This document shows positions 18,373 to 26,625 of a DNA stretch of 64,000 nucleotides, one piece after another. How positions within the stretch are numbered: position 1 is the stretch's first letter; the number at the start of each line of letters is the position of its first letter. Location of the stretch: NCBI RefSeq assembly GCF_030817275.1, contig NZ_JAUSZD010000002.1, positions 1,054,001 to 1,118,000 on the forward strand. The letters run 5' to 3'. A program made the position numbers and the translations under genes. A model generated the notes under the pieces. That model was not told where the DNA came from. It ran no database searches and saw only the letters and a program-made list of their open reading frames with translations. The stretch is from Paenibacillus sp. V4I7 (GTDB lineage Bacteria > Bacillota > Bacilli > Paenibacillales > NBRC-103111).

Positions 18373-19136
18373 TGTTTTTTGATGTTGATGGTACGTTATA
18401 CAGTGAAGTGGATAGAGTAATCCCTAAAAGTACAAAAGTGGCGATTAAGAGACTTCATGAAGAAGGCATTAAGGTCGTAGTTGCAACAGGTAGACCGCAT
18501 AATTTATGTGAAGAACTGATTTCACTAGGTATTGATACATTAATCTCGTCTAATGGCGCTCTTGTGAAAAACCAAAGCGAAGTTATTTATAAGTCGGTAA
18601 TATCTCAAAAGACTGTTCATGATCTGTCGAGTTTTGCCGAGTTACACGGACACGGTATTTCCTACTTTACAGATTCAATTTCAATGAACGGCATCGGTGT
18701 AGAAGAGAAACGTGTTAGAAATGCTCTAGCAGAGACTCTTGGTCTTGTAGATTATCCTAGCAAATTAAACACACTGCCAGAGGAGATTTACTGTATATGT
18801 TTGTATGCTGATGAGAGTGAAACTGAAAAATTTATTGATAACTTTCCGCAACTTCAGTTTGTACGTTTCCACGGTTATGTAATGAACGTCCTTGAAACTC
18901 AAATTGTATCTAAATCGCAAGCAATTAAAAAAGTGCTGGATTATTACAAAATTGACGTTTGCAATTCAATTGCATTTGGAGATGGTGGAAACGATTTGGA
19001 TATGTTAGAGTTTGTAGGTTTGGGGATTGCTATGGGAAACGGTGATGAAAAGCTTAAACAAAAAGCAGATTTCGTTACCAAAAAAGCAAGCGAAGATGGT
19101 ATACACTTTGCTCTGACACAGTTCGGAATAATATAA
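18360..19136 (+). CDS. Cof-type HAD-IIB sugar-phosphatase-like hydrolase
   Basis: The 258-residue hydrolase has motif I FFDVDGTLY (nucleophile and acid Asp), motif II VATGRP, Lys in QIVSKSQAI and motif IV FGDGGNDLDMLEFVGLGIAMGN. It should dephosphorylate sugar phosphates or flavin-type metabolites in the cytosol; the true substrate is unknown. Its stop lies 19 bp before AACTAAC of the next repeat (19155), the spacing seen for other cassette-like genes here. Confidence 0.93.
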   Translation: MYKIVFFDVDGTLYSEVDRVIPKSTKVAIKRLHEEGIKVVVATGRPHNLCEELISLGIDTLISSNGALVKNQSEVIYKSVISQKTVHDLSSFAELHGHGISYFTDSISMNGIGVEEKRVRNALAETLGLVDYPSKLNTLPEEIYCICLYADESETEKFIDNFPQLQFVRFHGYVMNVLETQIVSKSQAIKKVLDYYKIDVCNSIAFGDGGNDLDMLEFVGLGIAMGNGDEKLKQKADFVTKKASEDGIHFALTQFGII

Positions 19137-19154
19137 TTCAGTCATCCATCATTT

Positions 19155-19180
19155 AACTAACGGAAACGTTTGTTGAATAA
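19155..19180 (+). repeat. Dispersed repeat, 5' half
   Basis: AACTAACGGAAACGTTTGTTGAATAA matches the first hairpin of the family. No 3' half is seen before the next gene. Confidence 0.7.
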
Positions 19181-19200
19181 TACGACGAGGATGTGAACCC

Positions 19201-19422
19201 TTGAACCCTAATGATGTATCCAATAAAGATGAGATGGTTGTATTTCTTCATACATTGAGACATGATCTAACTAATAATGCTTCGAGCTGGGAGAACCAAA
19301 AACTGGATAGCTTTTTGGAGGCTATGGCTGCTTGGTTAAATGATTCTGATGATGCGAATTCGAAAACGCCTACTTGGAGTCTGCTTGCAACCTCTTTATT
19401 AGCTGGTAAGGCATACGAGTAA
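19201..19422 (+). CDS. DUF7660-like small protein
   Basis: This 73-residue acidic protein resembles the DUF7660 family by the pattern W-N-x-L-D-x-FLEAMAAWLNDSDD followed by PTWSLLATSLLAGKAYE. The family has no known function that I can name and often occurs as single accessory genes. TTG at 19201 follows GAGGATG. Repeat sequence flanks it on both sides (19155 and 19437). Confidence 0.6.
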   Translation: MNPNDVSNKDEMVVFLHTLRHDLTNNASSWENQKLDSFLEAMAAWLNDSDDANSKTPTWSLLATSLLAGKAYE

Positions 19423-19436
19423 AAAAAGCCATTACA

Positions 19437-19458
19437 CTACCGGGTAACGAGAGCACCA
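19437..19458 (+). repeat. Dispersed repeat, 5' half, split by group II intron
   Basis: CACTACCGGGTAACGAGAGCACC fits the family (ACTAACGGATAACGATAGCAC). Its 3' half appears ~940 bp later at 20394-20447, after the intron-like RNA. Confidence 0.55.
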
Positions 19459-20393
19459 TAACAACAAGGTTTATTAGACGAGGAAGTAACTGAGAATGAA
19501 CTAAAGGAAAAGTACGACAAGTTCTGCTATAAGCACCAAACAGTGTGAAAAGCAGGAGATTACAGCAGTAATCTTAACTTTACAACCAAGGATGGGAATG
19601 ACGGAACCATGTATCCTGAAACCATCCCGCCAATACTCCTGCGCGCGTTATGTTTAACAGAACATAAGGTGTGAAGTACAGGTAGATTCGGCAGAACGAA
19701 GGCTGTAGCCATTCGAATAGAAAAAGGTATGCCAACGGATATGTCGCGCGGCTGAAAAACTGGATATGGTGAGAATGTTCAAACAAACTGAACTGACGAA
19801 CTTCCGAATGTACAGGTCTAAAGTTAGAACATATGGAAACATATGTACCATCAAAAGATGGTGTGAGTGGCGTAAAGTAAGAATTTTTCCTATGAAATAC
19901 GCTATGCCGAACAATGGCGGCATCTGTCTCACAGGCCTAGAGGAAGCACCTAAGTACAGAAAGAATAGCTAGGTTGTAAGGGACTTGGAAAACAAGGGAC
20001 ATTGTAACAAGGGCTGTTACCCGAAATGGTTGTTATAAGGCGCATGCCGAAATACATTCATCCTTGTGAGGGTAGGGGTATGACTGGTGAAACTCCTATA
20101 ATGGGAGTGGAGGAACAGCCCCAAGTCTAACTGAAAAGAAAGATTGTTTTCCAAGCGTGAATTGCACCGATCAGGTAAGAACGTGGGGACATCAATGGAT
20201 GCCACAGTGCAAGCTACTGGGATGACTGAACAGTCCATATCCTAGAGTAACGAGGAACTTATGATCTAGTAAAGTCAGTTAGAGGGAACGCGGAGTGCGG
20301 TGAAAGTCGCACGCTCCGTGTGGCGCAGGGGAAAAGCTGGAGATGACATCAAATGCTTACCTATTGCAACCGGTAGGACATTAAGCAGCAAGA
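19459..20393 (+). ncRNA. Group II intron ribozyme without its protein
   Basis: The catalytic domain V is complete at 20288-20321: lower stem ACGCGGAG / CTCCGTGT and the hallmark upper hairpin GTGCGGTGAAAGTCGCAC with a GAAA loop. It is followed by a domain VI-like stretch ending TTACCTATTGC (~20367). Upstream text such as GGTAGGGGTATGACTGGTGA and GGAGTGGAGGAACAG matches my memory of domain I of bacterial group II introns. No reverse-transcriptase frame exists, so this copy could splice only with help in trans. GTGTG at 19543 is a candidate 5' end. Exact ends uncertain. Confidence 0.7.
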
Positions 20394-20447
20394 GAAGGCA
20401 GCCAGGTATATAGGGCTGCCTTCATTACGTTAACGAGCACTTTAGCG
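20394..20447 (+). repeat. Dispersed repeat, 3' half, split by group II intron
   Basis: GAAGGCAGCC and GGGCTGCCTTC form the central stem, and TAACGAGCACTTTAGC is the 3' end variant, shared with 37231-37246 (TAACAAGCACTTTAGC). Confidence 0.65.
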
Positions 20448-20507
20448 GAGGAGTCAGTCTGCAAATAAACAATAAACTAAAGCGTCACATACATTGAGAG
20501 GTGTTCT

Positions 20508-20705
20508 ATGCCAAAGACATGGATAATCACAATTTGTGCTGTACTTCTGGAGTTTGCGAGTGATAAGCGATATTCAAGTACAGGATACTTTGTAATTGAC
20601 AAAGAGTTTTACAAAACGACTGACAAAGAACTCGTCTCAGAGTTAAGTAAGTACGTTATTGATGTCGGCAGAAACATCATGCCCCACTTGTTGCCTGGAG
20701 TCTAA
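20508..20705 (+). CDS. Small hypothetical protein
   Basis: The 65-residue protein (start ATG 20508, after GAGAGGTG) has a short hydrophobic start and TGYFVIDKEFYKTTDKELV near the middle. It may be the C-terminal part of a larger domain. No family recognised. A repeat 5' half begins 30 bp after the stop. Confidence 0.45.
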   Translation: MPKTWIITICAVLLEFASDKRYSSTGYFVIDKEFYKTTDKELVSELSKYVIDVGRNIMPHLLPGV

Positions 20706-20734
20706 GCATAGCTAGTAATTAAAGGGCATGGATG

Positions 20735-20765
20735 GCTAACGAGTAACGATAGCTCAATAAAACAG
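20735..20765 (+). repeat. Dispersed repeat junction
   Basis: AATTAAAGGGCATGGAT (a 3'-half variant) runs directly into GGCTAACGAGTAACGATAG and CTCAATAA (5' half). The same GGGCATGGA-CTAACGA junction occurs at 51947-51975. Confidence 0.7.
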
Positions 20766-20879
20766 CGGTAGTGACTTTATTTTCTTAATTAGTCCAAAAT
20801 GTTCAAACAGATCGCAACATGGGCAATCCTTCCATCGTCTAATCTTTAGTTTGTTAGTTAATTTGAGGGAGGGGCAGAA

Positions 20880-23000
20880 ATGAACAGAATGTTCCAGATG
20901 AAATCGCTCGTAATAGCCCTAGGTTTATTATTGGGCGGGACCATCGCGACAGCCGACGCTATAGTTGCTGAGGAAGCAAATGCCGAGAAGGCCAATATTT
21001 CTGATACTGCGGCTCAAATATCGATCCGTCTGGAAGCGGAGCCGCGCTTACAGGCTCCGCTGCGTACGTTAGTTTCCGCTTCACCGCAAACGTTTATTAT
21101 TGAGTTTCCGGAGCCGATGGATCATGAATCTGTTGCCAAAGCGATAGAAAAACAAAGCGCAGCATCAGACAATCCCTACACACCGGAGCTAAAATGGGAT
21201 TTCGACTGGATAAATGATCGGACGGTTCACGTTCATGTTTCGGTAATCAGACTACACCCGAATACCGGTTATTATTTGCAAGGAGATTATCAGGTGAATG
21301 TAAACGAATCGCTGACGATCCAAGGCAAACCAATCGCAAATGCTCCGATTTTTGCCGTATCGATCCAGTCATCGTTACAGCTATGGCGCTATTCGACGGA
21401 TGGCGAGGTACGGGAGCTGATCACCGCAATCGATGACCCTTATTCATTCCGAATACTGGGGAATAGTGACAGTTATTTACTTGGTATACGGCCTATTGAT
21501 TATTGCGAGTGTGACGCTATTTTGAAAAAGCTGTATGCCCTTTATGATCTTCAAGAAAAGCAACTTATCCGCTATCCCGTGGTACTACAAACGAATTATA
21601 TGGGAAAAGGCGACTTCGTGGTCGATCGACGCGGGTTCTTTTACGAGCAGCCTGAACAAGGGATTCAAGTCCCGCAAAGCAACACCGCCTCATCCATCCA
21701 TGTTGATGGATATGTTCATGGAGCCAGCTTATCTAAGGATGGCAAGTACGTGTTCATGGCAGTCGGGAAGGAATCGCAGGAGAACGATTTGACACTTCTT
21801 CTATACTCGCTCGATAAGGACATCACGCAGGTGCTTGACGAATCCGTAAACGGATGGATTCCGGAAGACCAAGGTTTAAGCCAGCGTATGCCGGTTCAAT
21901 TTAAAGACGATGGGGAACACGTTTATTTCGTGCTGAATGATCGTCCGTATCGTGAACTCCGAAATCAATATGCTTGGCGTGACGGCACAATTACTGAATC
22001 GAAGCTGCCGATCCCTGACGAGAGTTGGTCTGGATTTTCCGCTTCCAGCGATAACGTGTATCGCTACTATGCTAACGGTGGACTATTTCATGGGACAGAG
22101 CTTGTTTATCCCCCTCATAAGCTTCCGTTCTGGTCCGAGGTGTGGGTAAATGGAACGCACAAGATCATTTACTCCAGTGGAGAATTGGATCGATCGGGAC
22201 AAAACCAGTATACAAATCGGATCAACGTTTTCGATGCGGATCGTTTGGAAGATAAGACGCTGTACACCGGTCTATACCACGATTCGATGGTGATTGGTAG
22301 CAGCAAAGACGGTAAGTGGATATACGTTAGCGCAAGAGAGCCAGTTCACCATACGGCTATGCGCCCCGCGTTCGGTGAAGGAGACGGGAAGCTACTCGCG
22401 CATGTAAGACAGAATGTTGATTTGCCGATTACACTTTATCTGAATGAAACCAAACTGCAGCTGGAGCATTCTCCGAATAGTGTAGACGACTACGCATTGT
22501 TCGTTCCACTGAGAGAAGTATTGGAAGCGGCGGAATGGAAGATCACATGGCAAGCAGAACGACAAACGATTCTCGGTGAGAAAACTGGCCGAACGGATCG
22601 CGCGTTCAAATTTAACATTGGAGAAAGTAGAGCCGAGTTCAATGGCAGAGTAGTCGAGTTACCGATAGAGCTCAGGCTAGTCGGCGATACGACTTATATG
22701 TATGCAGGAATTTTACAAAAGCTCGGCATGATGCTCGAGTGGGACGATTCGAAGCGGGTTCTGTTCATCCGGCAGATGCCGGAAACGGGGGGAGTCGTAT
22801 TGCCCGACGGTTCAAAATATGAAGGCGATTTGATTGGCGATGTTCCTTCAGGCAAAGGAATGTTATTCGACAAGGTCGGTCGATTGATCTACGAAGGTGA
22901 ATTCAAAGCCGGCAAGTTTCATGGGCAGGGGAAGCTTTACAGTGAAACGGGTCAGCCGGATTACTTCGGACTATTCGAACTTGGCGAGAAAAGAGAATGA
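20880..23000 (+). CDS. Secreted protein with copper-amine-oxidase-N domain and MORN repeats
   Basis: This 706-residue protein has a signal peptide (residues 1-27). An Ig-like Big_5-type segment (~70-155) contains TFIIEFPEPMDHESVAKAIE. A beta-propeller-like middle (~165-490) has repeated SKDGKYVF and SKDGKWIYVS blades. A copper amine oxidase N-terminal (stalk) domain (~515-640) includes LFVPLREVLEAAEWKITW, and the C-terminal MORN repeats (YEGDLIGDVPSGKG, YEGEFKAGKFHGQGKLY) complete it. The stalk domain is common in Paenibacillus surface proteins and does not imply oxidase activity. Probably exported and cell-wall or polymer associated. Much longer than its cassette-like neighbours. ATG 20880 follows GGGAGGGG. 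Confidence 0.85.
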   Translation: MNRMFQMKSLVIALGLLLGGTIATADAIVAEEANAEKANISDTAAQISIRLEAEPRLQAPLRTLVSASPQTFIIEFPEPMDHESVAKAIEKQSAASDNPYTPELKWDFDWINDRTVHVHVSVIRLHPNTGYYLQGDYQVNVNESLTIQGKPIANAPIFAVSIQSSLQLWRYSTDGEVRELITAIDDPYSFRILGNSDSYLLGIRPIDYCECDAILKKLYALYDLQEKQLIRYPVVLQTNYMGKGDFVVDRRGFFYEQPEQGIQVPQSNTASSIHVDGYVHGASLSKDGKYVFMAVGKESQENDLTLLLYSLDKDITQVLDESVNGWIPEDQGLSQRMPVQFKDDGEHVYFVLNDRPYRELRNQYAWRDGTITESKLPIPDESWSGFSASSDNVYRYYANGGLFHGTELVYPPHKLPFWSEVWVNGTHKIIYSSGELDRSGQNQYTNRINVFDADRLEDKTLYTGLYHDSMVIGSSKDGKWIYVSAREPVHHTAMRPAFGEGDGKLLAHVRQNVDLPITLYLNETKLQLEHSPNSVDDYALFVPLREVLEAAEWKITWQAERQTILGEKTGRTDRAFKFNIGESRAEFNGRVVELPIELRLVGDTTYMYAGILQKLGMMLEWDDSKRVLFIRQMPETGGVVLPDGSKYEGDLIGDVPSGKGMLFDKVGRLIYEGEFKAGKFHGQGKLYSETGQPDYFGLFELGEKRE

Positions 23001-23049
23001 TCAACATTCAAATCGATACAAAAACATGTGAATAAGGCTAGAGTAAGTT

Positions 23050-23133
23050 TAATTAAAGGAAACGATAGTGGAAGAGGAGCTGCTATTTTGAAGCGGCTTC
23101 TTTGGGTTTCATTAAAGTAACGGGCAGGGTTAT
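23050..23133 (+). repeat. Dispersed attC-like hairpin repeat
   Basis: TTAAAGGAAACGATAG opens it, AGGAGCTGCT and AGCGGCTTCTTT form the central stem with G-U pairs, and AAAGTAACGGGCAGGGTTA closes it. It starts 50 bp after the preceding stop. Confidence 0.75.
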
Positions 23134-23180
23134 GCAACCAATCCCCATTTTGATCGTCTAAAAAGCAGAGGGGGATTCGT

Positions 23181-23615
23181 ATGCGGAAACCTATTTTAGC
23201 ATGTGTTATTTTAGTTCTTGTGATTGGAATGGTGGTACTGTCTAAGTTTCAATTACAATCTGCTTCGCTTAGTATTGATGAAATTGCACCACCAGGAGAT
23301 GTCGTAAAGATAGAATATCGACACGGTGGAAACGGCTTATTCTACAAGACAGAGAACATAACAGAAATTAATTATTTTATCCAGTCATTGAGAGCAACCA
23401 CATATCGTAAGACGAAGCCGAATCCATGGACTGGTAGCGGAAGTCTTCAACTGTACGATAAAGAAAACAAAAAGATAATAGGTATGTCGTTTGGACCGAA
23501 TCAAGATATCCAAATCAATGGAGTTTATTATCATATGACTAATGATATTAACGACCGACTAATGACCTTTTTTGATGAATTTTTAATTGATAATAATGTC
23601 GTCAAGGGTAAATGA
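23181..23615 (+). CDS. Putative exported hypothetical protein
   Basis: The 144-residue protein has an N-terminal signal or anchor (RKPILACVILVLVIGMVVL). A ~115-residue extracellular part contains VKIEYRHGGNG and a C-terminal helix. No family assigned. It starts at ATG 23181 after GAGGGGG. Its TGA stop (23613-23615) is 5 bp before ACCTAAC of the next repeat, the tight stop-to-repeat packing typical of this array. Confidence 0.65.
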   Translation: MRKPILACVILVLVIGMVVLSKFQLQSASLSIDEIAPPGDVVKIEYRHGGNGLFYKTENITEINYFIQSLRATTYRKTKPNPWTGSGSLQLYDKENKKIIGMSFGPNQDIQINGVYYHMTNDINDRLMTFFDEFLIDNNVVKGK

Positions 23616-23620
23616 GATTG

Positions 23621-23702
23621 ACCTAACGGAAAACGATAGCACCATGACGAACGGGCTGCCGACATCATCGGCAGCCTGTTCAACTATCGGACAGGTTAAC
23701 GT
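23621..23702 (+). repeat. Dispersed attC-like hairpin repeat
   Basis: ACCTAACGGAAAACGATAGC fits the integron R'' pattern RYYYAAC. The central stem GAACGGGCTGCCGA pairs with TCGGCAGCCTGTTC. The end is ACTATCGGACAGGTTAACG. Confidence 0.85.
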
Positions 23703-23817
23703 GGTGCCAGTGTGGAAGATTATGCAATTATAATCGAGTATCGATCACGCTAAGCAGGAAAGTATGTGGATTAAATGGAATTAATATACAATTATATCCT
23801 ACTAGGAGGGTCTTTGA

Positions 23818-24306
23818 ATGGCATTCCCAACACATATTGTATCAGCAGGCGGAATTGTAGAAGATGGACATGGAAATATTTTGTTAGTTAAAGCTCATGA
23901 CGATGGTTGGGTGTATCCTGGGGGAATTACTGAGGTTGGAGAAAACCTAATTGATGGAGTGCTCCGTGAAATTAAAGAAGAAAGTGGAATCGACGCGATT
24001 GTTAGTCATTTAGTTAATGTTATATCCAATACAGCGGTCCATAAGTGGTATGACGGTGTGACTGATGTTCCTACGAAGGTCATGTTTGATTTCGTGTGCA
24101 GAGTTGTTGGCGGAGTACTAACTACTTCTGATGAAACGAGCGATTGCAAGTGGGTTCCAAAGGAAAATGTTCTCGATTTTATTACTTTACCTGCAATCCG
24201 TTTGCGTTATGAAGCTTATTTGAACTTTAATGGTTCTGTGAATTTTATGGATTACGTTACTACAACAACGCACGAATGCAGTCTTAATTTTCAAAGAGCG
24301 TTGTAG
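23818..24306 (+). CDS. Nudix hydrolase
   Basis: The 162-residue enzyme has a complete Nudix box, GGITEVGENLIDGV then LREIKEESGI (about residues 40-63), which binds Mg2+ and hydrolyses nucleoside diphosphate linked compounds. The exact substrate is unknown. ATG 23818 follows GGAGGG. A repeat starts 21 bp after the stop (24328). Nudix genes are common single-gene cassette cargo in integrons. Confidence 0.92.
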   Translation: MAFPTHIVSAGGIVEDGHGNILLVKAHDDGWVYPGGITEVGENLIDGVLREIKEESGIDAIVSHLVNVISNTAVHKWYDGVTDVPTKVMFDFVCRVVGGVLTTSDETSDCKWVPKENVLDFITLPAIRLRYEAYLNFNGSVNFMDYVTTTTHECSLNFQRAL

Positions 24307-24327
24307 TCATTAAGAATAGTTCTTTAA

Positions 24328-24480
24328 ACTAACGAGGAACAATAGTTCAATCAATAAGGGCTGCCGCGAGGTGGCCCTTTGCTCCGAGAGACGGGCAGTA
24401 GAGCGTGGTGGCTACCTCCAGTGGCTAGGTTTTTAGGAGTTTTCCAGGACCTCGTAATACGAACGGGCAGGATAACACAA
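24328..24480 (+). repeat. Dispersed repeat, complex copy
   Basis: AACTAACGAGGAACAATAG then the stem AGGGCTGCC / GTGGCCCTTT and a first 3' end ACGGGCAGTAGAGC (~24391). A second 3' end, GAACGGGCAGGATA, follows at ~24462-24475, so two 3' halves stand in tandem. Confidence 0.7.
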
Positions 24481-24553
24481 TAATCTAGGACTTTAACCGG
24501 CTGTTATGCAGCCGGTTTGTTACGTTTTCGATAATCTTGAAGGGAACCGAATA

Positions 24554-24609
24554 TTGACAAATATAATATGTTACACTAAACTGTAATAGTGACAGTAAAG
24601 TGTAAATAT
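24554..24609 (+). promoter_or_regulatory. Promoter and palindromic operator of merR-clpP operon
   Basis: TTGACA (24554-24559), a 17-bp spacer and TAAACT (24577-24582) form the promoter. The -10 is covered by a near-perfect dyad TTACACTAAACTGT ... ACAGTAAAGTGTAA, 7 bp apart (~24571-24605). This looks like an autoregulatory operator of the MerR-type gene. Confidence 0.75.
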
Positions 24610-24632
24610 AAGCAGTAAAGAAGGTGAGAACA

Positions 24633-25052
24633 TTGAATACTTACACCGCTAAGCAAATAGCTGCAGTTTTGCAAAAAGATGACCCACAAATGAACTTAAG
24701 AACGGTCAGGTACTATACACAAATCGGGATTATCCCACCCCTAGAATTGGTTGGCAACAAAAGGATGTATACGGATAGCCACCTATATTATTTTCGCGCT
24801 ATCCTCACGTTATCTAAAAGCGGGGAAACCCTAGCCTCAGCGCAAGAAAAGCTAAAGGGATTGTCAATTGATGATGTCATCAAAATCGGTGAAAACCTCC
24901 GCCTGTATCAGTCCAATCAGGTTCTTCAGAACGAAACTCATGTCGTAAACGAAGATGTTATCATCTCGATGAGCTCGCGCATTTCACCAGAATTGAAAGC
25001 GAAGATGATCGAAACCGTTGCCCATATGCTGAAAGGGGAAGGAAACAAATGA
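24633..25052 (+). CDS. MerR-family regulator
   Basis: The 139-residue protein has an N-terminal winged helix (YTAKQIAAVLQ, LRTVRYYTQIGIIPP, KRMYTDSHLYYFRAI) and a helical tail. TTG at 24633 is preferred because AAGGTG sits 6 bp upstream; the GTG at 24624 is part of that Shine-Dalgarno sequence. The stop overlaps the next gene by 4 bp (ATGA). The first gene of a three-gene operon with an unknown protein and ClpP, it probably represses or activates it through the dyad at 24571-24605. Confidence 0.88.
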   Translation: MNTYTAKQIAAVLQKDDPQMNLRTVRYYTQIGIIPPLELVGNKRMYTDSHLYYFRAILTLSKSGETLASAQEKLKGLSIDDVIKIGENLRLYQSNQVLQNETHVVNEDVIISMSSRISPELKAKMIETVAHMLKGEGNK

Positions 25053-25579
25053 TCAAAGTCCGTTACGCAAAATCAGCGATTGAAAATGAAGAAGGCATGA
25101 ACCACCTTTGGATTCAACTGGCTCCGGTTGGGCAAGTTGGGAAAGCCCATATACAACTCTCTCTTCCAGCTGGTATTCATCGGGTTCGTAATCTTAGTGG
25201 TTTCGATGAAGATCAGACGGGAGAAATTTTTATCCATAACCCTAGGTATGTAAGCGACGTTTTTATCGAAGTCTTCACTCGAGAGCCCGTGTCATGCGGG
25301 GAGAAAACCATTACTGTAGCATTCTGTTACAATGACGAAAATGGAAGTGTCACTCGCGTTGAACATTTTATTCGCTTAATGGTTGTAACGGATGAGGAAA
25401 TCGATAACGCCTTCATTGACGAAGAAGTTGTAAGTAAAATCAAGGAACTGCAGCAGCAGAACGAAGGTTCCAAAGTTCAAGATAGTATCGAATATGCGCC
25501 GACAAAGTTTATCAGGATCGACCCCAATCACCTTTCTGAATGGGAAAAGAAATACCGGATCGAAGGGATCATTCAATAG
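25049..25579 (+). CDS. Conserved hypothetical protein in merR-clpP operon
   Basis: The 176-residue protein is not recognised. Residues ~15-115 look like a beta-sandwich: alternating [41 protein letters not shown] charged C-terminal tail follows. It overlaps merR by 4 bp, and clpP starts 7 bp after its stop, so the three are co-translated. It may be a ClpP substrate, adaptor or stress protein; that is inference from position only. Confidence 0.75.
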   Translation: MIKVRYAKSAIENEEGMNHLWIQLAPVGQVGKAHIQLSLPAGIHRVRNLSGFDEDQTGEIFIHNPRYVSDVFIEVFTREPVSCGEKTITVAFCYNDENGSVTRVEHFIRLMVVTDEEIDNAFIDEEVVSKIKELQQQNEGSKVQDSIEYAPTKFIRIDPNHLSEWEKKYRIEGIIQ

Positions 25580-25586
25580 GAGGAAC

Positions 25587-26165
25587 CTGAACCTAATACC
25601 GTACGTTGTGGAGAATACCAGTAGGGGTGAACGGGCTTACGACATTTATTCGCGTATGTTGCAAGACCGCATTATCTTCATTACAGGGGAAGTATCGGAC
25701 ACGTTGGCGAACACCGTTATTGCGCAGTTGCTCTATTTAGAAGCGGATGATCGGGAAAAGGAGATCAAATTGTACATTAACAGTCCCGGTGGATCCATCA
25801 CAGCAGGTATGGGAATTTATGATGCCATGCAATATGTAAAACCGGATGTAAGCACGCTTTGTATCGGTATGGCGGCTTCCATGGGTGGATTTCTCTTATC
25901 CAGCGGAGCTAAAGGAAAACGCTACTGCTTGCCAAATAGTGAAGTTATGATTCACCAGCCATTGGGAGGCATACAAGGGCAAGCATCCGATATTGAAATT
26001 AGTGCAAAGAGAATCTTGAATTTACGCCAGAAATTGAATCAACTGTTGGCAAGACAAACAGGGCAATCGATTGAAAAAATTGAAAGGGACACTGACCGGG
26101 ATCACTTTATGTCCGCCCAGGAATCCCTAAACTACGGTATAATTGATGCCGTACTTACGAAATAA
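25587..26165 (+). CDS. clpP: ATP-dependent Clp protease proteolytic subunit (accessory copy)
   Basis: The 192-residue serine peptidase has the catalytic Ser in [11 protein letters not shown], His in VMIHQPLGG and Asp in [10 protein letters not shown]. The canonical ClpP N-terminus (M)[20 protein letters not shown] is preceded by CTG at 25587 with AGGAGG only 3 bp before it, and no ATG/GTG/TTG is in the right place. I therefore infer a CTG start; a longer reading from 25494 overlaps the previous gene. Assembles into tetradecamers with Clp ATPases. The operon setting marks it as an extra, specially regulated copy rather than the housekeeping gene. Confidence 0.93.
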   Translation: MNLIPYVVENTSRGERAYDIYSRMLQDRIIFITGEVSDTLANTVIAQLLYLEADDREKEIKLYINSPGGSITAGMGIYDAMQYVKPDVSTLCIGMAASMGGFLLSSGAKGKRYCLPNSEVMIHQPLGGIQGQASDIEISAKRILNLRQKLNQLLARQTGQSIEKIERDTDRDHFMSAQESLNYGIIDAVLTK

Positions 26166-26625
26166 GAACCTTCTCAGACCTAGCGATTGAAAAATGAACA
26201 TAGGAGCCAACCTAATTAATTGTTACGCTCCCTCAGAGAATAAGGATTATCTCACGAATGCTCGCTCATTCGCAGGATTTCAATATGCTTGTTAAACAGG
26301 AGTTCAGGTGTTTGGGTAGTGTGGGACAGGCAGTTCCGTTAGTGCGCATGCGGGAACAGAAGGTGCTGAATATTTTTACAACATCTTCCATAAGAAAAGT
26401 TATGCTGCACGCTTCTCTCCACAAGGTCCTTGGGGATTCACTCTCCCAAATCTCGACGGGTCTTTGCCCTCACATTCCTTCGTCCTATCTTTCCAAGGTG
26501 TGGAGTCCGATCAACGTTAACGGAACGGGTCTATGCCCTAAAGCTTAAAAATATCGGTACTCCGTGCTTTCTTTATGAGTTCCTGCGAATGAGCCAATTT
26601 ACGTGTCAGAGTTAAGATTTATTTT
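26166..26625. other. Intergenic with inverted repeat, no clear gene
   Basis: GCTCATTCGCAGGA (26264-26277) and TCCTGCGAATGAGC (26581-26594) are a perfect 14-bp inverted repeat around ~300 bp that also holds a partly repeated ACGGGTCT-TGCCCT motif. An open frame at 26258-26548 has no ribosome binding site or known domain and is not called. The region may be IS110-associated or an older element. Confidence 0.45.

Noticed and set aside
19766..19972. Small open frames inside the group II intron
   Set aside because: They fall in structured ribozyme RNA and encode nothing recognisable.
26258..26548. 96-codon open frame between clpP and IS110
   Set aside because: No Shine-Dalgarno sequence, odd composition, and it overlaps inverted repeats.
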